Shown: piece by piece, positions 52,083-61,600 of the stretch
How the letters are laid out: the number at the start of each line of letters is the position of its first letter
Numbering within the stretch: position 1 is the stretch's first letter
Assembly: GCA_022843745.1 (NCBI GenBank)
Contig: JALHNB010000002.1
Location: 62,001-126,000, forward strand
Origin: Anaerolineae bacterium
GTDB taxonomy: Bacteria > Chloroflexota > Anaerolineae > Aggregatilineales > Phototrophicaceae
DNA: 64,000 bases
Reading direction: 5' to 3'
Notes under the pieces: model-generated
The model's input: the letters and a program-made list of their open reading frames with translations, nothing else
Told to the model about the DNA's origin: nothing
The model's database searches: none
Program-made: the position numbers and the translations under genes

Positions 52083-53411
52083 ATGATGCAGCAGGTTATT
52101 CACCGTTATACGATTGAAGATCATCGCCCCGTTCCGCCTTTTAATGAGCGTGCCTCCGAGCTAACGATTGGCATCAAGCCCCTGAAGATCCATCAGGAGG
52201 ATTTGTTAGCCGAGTTATTTAAAGAAGGTTTGAAGCTCGGCAATCCGCTGACAGGTCGCCATGAGCTTCCGCAGATTCGCGAGACGGCGATTGTTTATCG
52301 GGATAATCTGTGGTTCGACAAAGAATTTTTAGAGGCGTTTGTGAGCGCTGCCCGTGAATCGAAGCAGGCCTGCCGCGCTGCTTTCCCGGCGGATGACAAG
52401 GCTTATCACACCTACACCCTGCCGCTTGCCACCAGTTTTGAAAAAGGTTTCGATCAGACTGGTAAGGCGATTTATTATGTTGATCTGTGGTTCTTCCCCA
52501 ATGGCTATACGCCGGATGTAAAGCCTATCGTCATCAGCAGCGACGCGCAGGAAAAGGGTTTTTACAGCGTTCCCGATTTTATGACGATGGAACAGGGCGA
52601 TCTGACCCACTATCTGGCGGAACGCGCTGTCGTCTCGATTGAAAGCTGGGTACATGTCTATTTCGCCAGCATTATTTTTGGCGTTTTTTCGCGCGGCAGT
52701 CGTTTTGAGGAATATATCAAGACGCATAATTTCGCGAGTCTCAAGCTGTTCTGGCGTGGGATTATCGAGCAAAAGCAGCTTCTCAACACCTCAGCAGTGG
52801 TCAAAGTCGGCAAGGATACCATTATTCATCCATCTGCCCAGATCAGCGGCCCGACGACCATCGGCGATAACTGTTTTATCGGCCCCGGCGTGGTCATCGA
52901 CAACTGCGCGATTGGCAATAACGTCAGCGTCGATCAGGGCTGCCAGTTGATGCTCAGTACGGTTGCTAACAACTGCTTCATCCCCTTCCGCGCCGCACTC
53001 TATCTGACCGCGCTCATGGAAAGCACGATCATCGCGCAAAATACGTGTTTGCAGATGTGCGTGATCGGTCGCAATAGTTTTGTGGGTGCTGGCAATACAT
53101 TTACCGATTTCAACCTGCTTGCGCAGAAACCGCTGCGGGCGACCAATATCAACGGCGAACTTGAGCCTGTCGGTCAGATCGTCATGGGAAGCGGCATCGG
53201 TCACAACTGTCGTGTTGGTTCTGGCATGGTGATTTTTCCGGGACGCATGATTGAATCCGACGTAGTGCTGGTGGCTTCACCGGATCGCCGTGTCATTATG
53301 CGTAATGTCACGTTTGAGGAAAGCGATCATCATCGTCTGGAAGGCGGGCATGTCCATCGCCGCTTTTATCCGCGCATGAACGAAGCTGAATCGGCACAAG
53401 AAGGCTGGTAA
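52083..53411 (+). CDS. Left-handed beta-helix (hexapeptide) protein, nucleotidyl/acyltransferase-like
   Basis: 442 residues. The N-terminal 240 residues are an alpha/beta domain I do not recognise (ELTIGIKPLKIHQEDLLAEL, YVDLWFFPNGYTPDVKPIVI, SIESWVHVYFASIIFGVFSR). From about residue 245 hexapeptide repeats begin: TIIHPSAQISGPTTIGDNCF, IGPGVVIDNCAIGNNVSVDQ, NTCLQMCVIGRNSFVGAGNT, GIGHNCRVGSGMVIFPGR, giving a left-handed beta-helix as in acyl- and nucleotidyltransferases. Two bases separate it from the acyl-ACP-reductase-like gene, so they are a coupled pair. A role in lipid or fatty-acyl metabolism is inferred only from that neighbour. Confidence 0.8.
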   Translation: MMQQVIHRYTIEDHRPVPPFNERASELTIGIKPLKIHQEDLLAELFKEGLKLGNPLTGRHELPQIRETAIVYRDNLWFDKEFLEAFVSAARESKQACRAAFPADDKAYHTYTLPLATSFEKGFDQTGKAIYYVDLWFFPNGYTPDVKPIVISSDAQEKGFYSVPDFMTMEQGDLTHYLAERAVVSIESWVHVYFASIIFGVFSRGSRFEEYIKTHNFASLKLFWRGIIEQKQLLNTSAVVKVGKDTIIHPSAQISGPTTIGDNCFIGPGVVIDNCAIGNNVSVDQGCQLMLSTVANNCFIPFRAALYLTALMESTIIAQNTCLQMCVIGRNSFVGAGNTFTDFNLLAQKPLRATNINGELEPVGQIVMGSGIGHNCRVGSGMVIFPGRMIESDVVLVASPDRRVIMRNVTFEESDHHRLEGGHVHRRFYPRMNEAESAQEGW

Positions 53412-53413
53412 TC

Positions 53414-54526
53414 ATGACTGACGATACCTTCGCCTTTATTATTCACCCCATCCAGATTAAGAAAGATGTTTCGAGAAAATTCCCGCTGCTCGGCAAAATT
53501 CTGAGCGAAAAGCAGATTAATTTTTTCTCGCGCTTTTTCCCGCCAGTCTACCTTTCCGAAGTAACAGGGATTCGCTCCGCAGAAACGGGACGCGAACTGC
53601 GCGGCTGGTTGATCGCCTGCCCGTTCACGCCGCCGACCATGATGTCCGTACCTGTCGAAACCGCCTATAAGAAAATTATCGCTTGCGGTCATATGGCTGA
53701 AGAACTAGGTGCGCGGATTTTAGGCCTAGGGGCATACACCTCGGTAGTGGGTGATGCAGGGAAGACGATTGCGGATCGGCTCGATATTCCCGTGACCAAC
53801 GGCGACAGCTATACCGTTATCATGGCGGTGGAAGCCGTGCGTAAAGCCGCGCAGGTGATGGACATCGACATGCGTCAGGCGCGGACAGCCGTCGTCGGCG
53901 CGACAGGCACGGTTGGCAAAACCTGTGCGCAGCTTCTCGCCAGGGAATGCGCAGAGCTAATTCTGGTTGGCAAGCGTTCGGATGCGCTGGAAGCGGTTCG
54001 CGAACAATGTGAGGGCCAGGGCGCACGTGTCAGCATCAGCACCGATATGAACGCCATTTATAACGCCGATCTGATTCTCACCGTGACCAGCGCGGTTCAT
54101 GCGGTTATTGAACCGCATCATCTGAAGCCGGGGGCAGTAGTGTGCGATGTCGCCCGCCCGCGTGATGTTTCCAAGCAAGTCGCGGCGCTGCGCGATGACG
54201 TGCTGGTGATCGAAGGCGGCATGGTCGAAGTGCCAGGGCCTGTCGATTTCCATTTTAATTTTGGATTTCCGCCGCGCATGGCCTTCGCATGTATGGCGGA
54301 GACAATGGCGCTGGCGCTGGAAGGCCGCTACGAAGATTACACCATCGGCAAAGACATCGCGATTGCCCAGGCGCAGGAAATCGACGGCATTGCGACCCGG
54401 CATGGCTTTAAACTCGGTGGCTTTCGCAGCTTCGAGCATGAAGTGAGCGCTGAAACTATTGCCACTGTGCGAGAACGCGCCGCACGCAACCTCAAGAATT
54501 GGTCGCCTCTGCCTGAAAGTTTGTAA
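53414..54526 (+). CDS. Long-chain acyl-[acyl-carrier-protein] reductase (AAR)-like protein
   Basis: 370 residues. The order of elements matches cyanobacterial AAR, which reduces fatty acyl-ACP to fatty aldehyde with NADPH: N-terminal FAFIIHP, LGLGAYTSVVGDAGKTIADR then VTNGDSYTV, the Rossmann loop TAVVGATGTVGKTCAQLLAR near 165, the ICDVARPRD-like strand (VVCDVARPRDVSKQV), and MAFACMAETMALALEGRYED with Cys293. In Synechococcus AAR the acyl-thioester Cys is Cys294 in FACFAESM, so the nucleophile is conserved. The end HGFKLGGFRSFE also corresponds to the AAR C-terminus (KHGFKPL). No aldehyde-deformylating oxygenase (ado) gene is in the window. Two bases after the beta-helix gene; no promoter between them. 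Confidence 0.75.
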   Translation: MTDDTFAFIIHPIQIKKDVSRKFPLLGKILSEKQINFFSRFFPPVYLSEVTGIRSAETGRELRGWLIACPFTPPTMMSVPVETAYKKIIACGHMAEELGARILGLGAYTSVVGDAGKTIADRLDIPVTNGDSYTVIMAVEAVRKAAQVMDIDMRQARTAVVGATGTVGKTCAQLLARECAELILVGKRSDALEAVREQCEGQGARVSISTDMNAIYNADLILTVTSAVHAVIEPHHLKPGAVVCDVARPRDVSKQVAALRDDVLVIEGGMVEVPGPVDFHFNFGFPPRMAFACMAETMALALEGRYEDYTIGKDIAIAQAQEIDGIATRHGFKLGGFRSFEHEVSAETIATVRERAARNLKNWSPLPESL

Positions 54527-54544
54527 ATTCTATCAATTTTTCCT

Positions 54545-54596
54545 CAACTGTTTATCAACCTGGTGTAAATTTCGTCATATACTGATTAAACAGTTG
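54545..54596. repeat. 10-bp perfect inverted repeat with 32-base loop
   Basis: CAACTGTTTA (54545-54554) and TAAACAGTTG (54587-54596). The arm centres are 42 bases apart, four helical turns. It is in the spacer between the AAR-like gene and the response-regulator operon and could be an operator for a looped or tandem-bound regulator; the long loop makes a terminator unlikely. Confidence 0.55.
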
Positions 54597-54702
54597 TGTT
54601 TGGATCGGGTAGGGCGAGTTTTTGTGCGGATTTGCGGGTTATCGTGTATAGTTAGATGAGATACTCACAGGCAAATTAGGGATAGTTGGCGAGGGCGATT
54701 TT

Positions 54703-55632
54703 ATGAATAAAGGTCGAATTTTAGTCGTGGAAGACGACTTTGATATTTCGAATATGCTGCGCATTTATTTTGGAGGCCAGGGTTACGAAGTCCAGGTTGC
54801 ACCGCGCGGCAACGATGCCCTGACCATGACCCGCAAGCAGTTGCCGAATCTGATTGTTCTCGACATCATGCTGCCCGATATGAACGGTTATGATGTATGC
54901 CGGGAACTGCGGGAAACCACCCGCACCAGCCACATTCCGATCATCTTCCTGACGCAGAAGGACGAACGCAGCGACAAGATCGCCGGGCTGGAATTGGGCG
55001 CGGACGATTACATCACCAAGCCGTTTGACATCGAAGAACTTAAGCTGCGTGTGCAAAACTCGATCAACGCGACCAACCGCGTGGCGCAGTTAAACCCGAT
55101 CTCCAACCTGCCAATGGGCCGCCTGATCGAAGATCATCTGCGAAACCTGATGCGCTCCAATAAAGGTTGGGCGTATATTGACCTGAAGATCAATAATTTT
55201 GACCCCTTCACCGAAGTCTATCAGTTCGTGGCAGGGGATGATGTGCTGCGATTTATGGCGCTGCTGATGAACGAAGTCGTCGATGAATTGGGTACGCCGG
55301 AAGATTTTCTCGGACACCCTGGCAAAGACAACTTTGTCCTCATTACGCATTCCAAAACCGTCGACCAGTTTAAACAACGGCTGGTCGAGCGCTTCGATAA
55401 TGAAGTGAAGCAGCACTACTCGTTTATTGACCGGGATCGCGGCTATATGCTCGTGCCTGATCCCGAACAGGGTGAGCGCCAGGTGCAGCTTATGAATTTG
55501 TCTGTCGGCTCAGTTTCGACTGAAACCAATCAATTCTCGGATATTCGTGAGATCACGGAACTGGCTGCTGAAGATCGCCGGCGGGGATTGAGTGGAGAAG
55601 ATGCAGGGCCGAAGATTCTGACCTCTTGGTAA
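54703..55632 (+). CDS. Response regulator with degenerate GGDEF domain
   Basis: 309 residues. REC domain 1-125: VVEDDFDISNML, phospho-acceptor Asp53 in LIVLDIMLPDMNGYDVC, Thr in IIFLTQKDE, Lys in YITKPFDIEEL. From about 128 a GGDEF-like domain: NPISNLPMGRLIEDHLRNLM, AYIDLKINNFDPFTEVYQFV, AGDDVLRFMALLMNEV and LGHPGKDNFVLITH, where the signature GG(D/E)EF reads GKDNF. It is therefore unlikely to make cyclic di-GMP and is more likely a binding or output domain. First gene of a signalling operon, 33 bases before the giant histidine kinase. A -10-like TATAGT at 54647-54652 lies 50 bases before the ATG without a clear -35. Confidence 0.88.
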   Translation: MNKGRILVVEDDFDISNMLRIYFGGQGYEVQVAPRGNDALTMTRKQLPNLIVLDIMLPDMNGYDVCRELRETTRTSHIPIIFLTQKDERSDKIAGLELGADDYITKPFDIEELKLRVQNSINATNRVAQLNPISNLPMGRLIEDHLRNLMRSNKGWAYIDLKINNFDPFTEVYQFVAGDDVLRFMALLMNEVVDELGTPEDFLGHPGKDNFVLITHSKTVDQFKQRLVERFDNEVKQHYSFIDRDRGYMLVPDPEQGERQVQLMNLSVGSVSTETNQFSDIREITELAAEDRRRGLSGEDAGPKILTSW

Positions 55633-55665
55633 GTCATCGGAATTGAATAGTAACAGGTAGGGTAC

Positions 55666-58600
55666 ATGGGACTGGCGTTTATTTTATTTATTGGTGGCGC
55701 GGTCATTTTTGCCTGGATATTTTTCTGGTCCCGTCAGCGGCAGCGCCTGGGCTACACGCCCGGTGTGGAGCAGGTCTTGCAGAGTGTGCCGTCGGCCTCT
55801 GGTGACGACGCGGTGCTGGTATCCAGGGAACATGGTCAGGTGGTTTATGCCAATGAACGTGCGCGTCATTGGCTGAATATGAACGGTGGCAATCCCAACC
55901 TGGAATATGTCGCGCAATTGGCACAACCGAGCGACAGTTTTCTCGATTTGTTCGCCAAAGAAGGCCAATCCTCTTTTCAATTAGGCATTCGCTGGGTCGA
56001 AGCTTCATCGCATCGCATCCCAACCGGAAGTGAGATGCGCACGGTTGTCGTGATGCGCGAACTCGGCGCGAATACGATTAACCCCGAAGCGCTCGATTTG
56101 TCGCTGGCGATGTCGATCATCAACGAAATTGGCGAAACCGTGAACGCCAGTCTGAGCGTGGAGCAAGTGCTTCAGGCGCTTTTGTCGATTGTACGCAACG
56201 CCGTACCCGCCGATGCTGGCGAAATCTGCATCTGGGATGAGCAGTCTCAGGTACTTTATCCGCGCGGCTGGGTGGGCGATTCCACCTATGTGCTGTCATT
56301 ATCCGAAGCGGGCGGTATGTACCGTCTGAACGAAGGCATCACGGGCTGGATTGCCCAAAATCGCAAGCCGATTCTGGTCAGTGATAGCACAAGCCGGACA
56401 GCGATCCCCCCAAAGTTGACCAATACGCCCTATAAAGGTTATGTTGGTGTACCGCTTTTGCTGGGCGATAAATTTATCGGCACTTTTGAGCTTTCGTCGA
56501 TTGAGCCGGAACATTTTAACCAGCGCGATATGGCGCTTTTGCAGGCTGTCAGCAAACAACTCGCCACGTCCATCTATAACGCTCAACTTTACACCGAGCA
56601 AGCTCGTCATATCGACGATATGGCGAGTTTGCAGCAGGTGATGCACCAGACTGGCGATGATTATGTGCGGGCGGTCTATCGCGATCTGACAGAACGCCTC
56701 GCAAAACTAGTCGGCGCGGATATGTGCGGCATCCTGCTTTTTAACGAAGCGCGGCAAATGCTGGTTGCCGAGCCGCCTTTCTATGGCGTACCGGATCAGG
56801 TGACACGCAATTATCAGATTTCGATGCCACAAGGTAGCCCACAGCGCGAAGTGTGGGAAAATCAGCAGTATTGGATTTCGAACGATGTCGCCGACGAACC
56901 GCTGATCGAAGCGTTGGGTTTGATGGCACTGGTCAACGCCACAGGTGTTTATAACACCGTGCTGCTGCCGATGCTGGTCGGCGAACGACGGATTGGTACG
57001 GTACAGGTGAGCAACAAGCGTACCGACGGTGGCTTTACGCTGCGTGATGTGCAAAATCTGCGTATCCTGACCGCGCAGGCGGCTGTCGTGGTCGAAAATA
57101 CACGCCTGTATCAACGCGAACAATCACGCGAAACCGAACTGGTTGGCCTGCGGGAGATCACCCAGGCGCTTGGCGCGTTCAGCCAGGAAGAAGAATTTTA
57201 CAAGGTACTCAATGAACGTATCGCCCGGCTGATGAATACCAGCATGTGCGGTATTTTGCTCTATGAAGAGGAAAATAATCGACTTGTTGCTCAGATGCCT
57301 TTTTATGGTGTGGAGAGCGCACATGTTCAGGATTATGAAATCTCGCTGAAACCCGGCAGCATCCTCTACGACATCTGGTTAGAGGTCGAATATTGGTTTA
57401 CCAATAACATGAATAGTGACCGGGTGGTGATCGAAGCCGGATTAGAAGAGTTGGCGACCTCACTCGGTGTCAAACAAACGATGATCGCGCCGCTGTCGTT
57501 GGGAGATCGCCGAATTGGTGTGGTGCAGATTTCCAACAAGCTCGACGGCGAAAATTTTACGGATAAAGATGCTAACCTGCTGACGATTTTTTCTACGCAG
57601 GCGGCTGCGTTGATCGAAAATGCGCGCCTCTACCGCGAGATGCAGCGCCGTGCCGACGAAGCCGAAGGGCTGCGCGATGCGGCTGAAGAACTGCGCCGGA
57701 TCGCGGAACTGGCCGGATCGATTATCACGCCTGAAGAATCGCTGACGCCTGTATTGGCAGAAGTCGGGCGGCTGACGGATAGCCCGCTGGTCTTTGTCAA
57801 TGTTCTGGAGCAGAGTTCGTCGAATCTTGTTACTCATCCTCGTTATGTCTACGGTGTTGAATTGGACGAAGCCATTGTCCAGGATTCTTATACGCCGGGT
57901 TTTGACAAAAGTGTAGCGCTCTCCCGTCACCCGTTCATCAGCAATAACGTCGCGACGGATGAACGTGTTTTGTTCAGCTATCGTTTCATCGCGAAAAAAG
58001 TAGGTATTGAGACGGCGATGCTCGTGCCGTTAGCGGTAGGTGATCGCAGCCTGGGTGAATTGGGAATCGCCAACCGTACCAGTCGCCCCTACACGCTGGA
58101 CGACCTGAAACTGGTCATGTCCATCGCGATTCAGATTTCCGCCACGCTGGATCGTGTCACACTTTACGAGTCCGCCGGGCAAAATCTGAACCAGCGCGTT
58201 CAGGAGCTTGATGCGATCTCCCGCGTCAGCAACGAACTCACGCTCACGCTCAATCTGGATCGCATTCTGGACGTGATTCGCCAGGAGGCTGCGCGCGCGA
58301 CTGGGGCAGACGGCAGCACGGTTGCGCTGCTGAAGCCATCGTCGCAGTGGGCAGAGTTAAGCGTACCGGAGATGTCACGGCGGCTGGGCAGCGAACGCAT
58401 TGCGGATAAGCTGACGGATATTGAGATCGAAGCCGCTGAGGGAAGCGTGAATGCTGTTTTGGTTGCGGATTATGCCGACACCGCGTTGCAGGCACTTCCA
58501 CAAAACGCGCGTTCAGCGGTTGCCGCATCTTTCTTATTTGCCGATGAAATCGTAGGTGTGATTCACCTCTATCATTCAGAAGCCAATCATTTCGATGGAC

Positions 58601-61600
58601 GTGCTTCTGAATTTTTGATGACGCTGGCTTCCAAAGCATCGCTCGGTTATGCCAACGCCATCCGTTATGATGAGCAGCTTGAGCGCAATACCCAACTGCG
58701 GCGGCGTGTCGAGCAGCTCAATCAGATTTTTGAATTGGGGCAGATACTCCAGAGCAATACTGACCCTGTGACCATGCTGGAGGCCATCAGCTACAGTATT
58801 CAGCACAGCATCGGCTATGATGTGGTTGTGGTGCTGCTGGCGGATGAAGACGGATCGGTGCTGCGGCGAGTCACGCAGGCGGGTTTGCCGCTGGATGTTT
58901 TTGAACAGAGCAAGGCCAGCGTGCTGAAACGTTCTCACCTCGATGCACTCTTCAACAAAGAGTATCTTATCAGTGAGTCCTATTTCTTCCCGACGGAAAA
59001 ACGTGCCGAGTGGCGGCGCTTTGGCGATCTGACCGCACTGGGAACGTCCTTTGAAGGCAAGCGGGTGATCGCAAATGGTGACGCGGACTCCTGGCACGAG
59101 GGCGATTTATTCATCGTCCCATTGACCAGTTCAACGGGTTCGCTGCTGGGCCTGATCGTGCTGGATGGGCCACAGGACAACCATCGCCCGAATCGTGGGC
59201 TGATGGAAGTGTTGGAAATTTTCGCGCATCACGCTTCGACCACTATTGAGAACACACGCCTTTACCTCGGTACGATCAGCAATGCCGAGCAGGAAATACA
59301 GTTGAATGAGGTTCTGGAAGCAGCATCCAGCACACTCGATGTCGAGGAAGTGCTGCGAGCGATTGCACATGGTGTATTTCAACTGGCACATTTTAAGCAG
59401 ATGAGTGCCGCGCTGCTGGATAAAGATCAAGGACTTTTTGATATTTACAAGCTGGATGTCGAGTCCGAAGAAAAAATTGTCATCAAACAGGAAACATGGT
59501 CGAGCCTGCAATTTACGGCGCTGGGTCGCACAGTAGATACGGGTCAGGATTATGTCTATCACTCCAACGACAAAGAAGTTGAGCAGTTCAACGATCTGCG
59601 CAATTATCATGAAGGCGATGATTGGGTGGCGATTGCCCTGCCACTGACGGCTGGTGGACAGCGTATCGGCGCTTTGCTCGTCGGTGGTGATCTCACGCCA
59701 GACGTTCACATTAAAGAACTGCGCAGCCTGATTAAACGTATGGCGAATATCGCCTCTGTCGCCATTGAAAATGCCCGCCTCTTCACCGATGCAGTCAATC
59801 TGCGGCTTTTTAACGAGTCGGTTGTTCAGTCTATCCAGCAGGGCATTGTCGTTCTGGATAAATCGGGACGGATTATTTCAGTCAACACGTTTATGTCCCA
59901 GCGCTACGGTTGGGAATCGGAGGAGGCTGTCGGGCAGGATTTATTCGCCTATCGGCCTGAGTTGGTACCCGTTTTGCTCGGTGATGTGCGAACCGCTTTG
60001 GAAACAGGCTTACCGCAGGAGCGCATCGGTCAGCGTTCGAGTGTGGATGGGCGCTCGCTGGTACGCAATTTCTATGCTTACCCATTGGGAGATAGCAGCA
60101 ATATTCGCGGTGTCGTGTTGATGGTGGAAGATGTCACTGACCGCGCCCGGCTTGAGCATGACCTGGAATCACGCGCGAATCAGCTTTCCGTGCTGACCGA
60201 GGTTTCCAGCCGCATCACGGCATCACTCGATCACACCGAGGTGGTCGCGCTGGCATTGAGCGAAATGCACCGTATCGTCACCTACGATACGATGACCTTC
60301 TGGCTGCGCGATGGCGATTACATTATCCTCGAAGCGGCTAAGGATTATGAAGACGATACCATGCCCATCGGTGTCAACGTCAAAATTGACACCCATGCGC
60401 GTATTTCGCAAGTTGTAAAAACTCAAAAAGTATTCTCGATCAGCCGTTTGCAGGGCTGGGATAAGCTGCCGGGTGAAAGTGGCGCACAAAGCTGGATGGG
60501 TGTGCCGCTGGTGAATCAGGGCAACGTCGTTGGTGTCATTGCCTTTGCCAAACTTGAGCCGAGTTTCTACGATGCCCAGGCTGAACAGGCCGCCTTTGCT
60601 TTCGCCAATCAGGTCGCGGTTGCCCTCGCGAATGCCGATCTGTTCCGCGAAGCTGAACACCGCACCCAACGTTTGAGCCTGCTCAATCGCGTGTCTGTCG
60701 CGCTGGTGCAGTCGCTCGATAGCGAGGATATTCTCGAAATCGCGCTGCGTGAAATCTCGCAGGTCTTGCAGGTCGAACACGCCCGCGCTCTGATTTTCGA
60801 GCGTGATGTCCAGATGGGGCGCGTGGTCGTGGAACATCCGCGTGGTGATACGCCACCCGATCAGATTATCGACCTGAAGGACAGCCCTTCGTACCAGCAG
60901 ATTCGCCGCACAGTCAAATCGCTCATCATCGACGATATGGTGAATTTGCAGGGCATGGATGAGATCAAAAATGAACTTGCGCCGCGTAAAATTACCGCTT
61001 ATGCGCTAATTCCGATGGCAATCGGCGGGCAGGTAATCGGCGCGTTTGAGCTGGAAATGTTGAGTACCGCACGCCGCTTTAACCCAGAGCAAACCGATTT
61101 GGGGCGCATCATCGCTAACCAGGCAGCGATTGCCATCCAGAACACCAGCCTGCTGGAACAGACGTTAGTACGCAGTCGTGAACTGGAAACCTTGCTGGAA
61201 GCGGCGCAGGCCACATCCGTCACGCTCGATCTGCAAGAAGTGTTCCGCAGCGTCGTTGAACTGATGATGCACGCGCTTGAAATGGACAACTGCGCGTTGA
61301 TGATGTGGGATGACGTTGACCGGACGGTTGAAGTTCAGGTTGATGCCAGTCGCAGTGGTGACGACTCACGCCTGATGGCAGCCGGGACGCTGATTAGCCT
61401 GACGGGGTATCCAGCCAAGCTGCGTGCGCTCGAAAAACGCGAAGTGATTATCATCAATGAAGAAAATAAAGAGTGGTATCCGAAAGAATATGATGAGCTG
61501 ATGACAAGCGGCATTAACGCCCAAATGCTCGTGCCGCTCATCGTGCGTGATCGCGTAATCGGTCTGGTTCAAATGGAACTGATCTCGGATTATCGAACAT

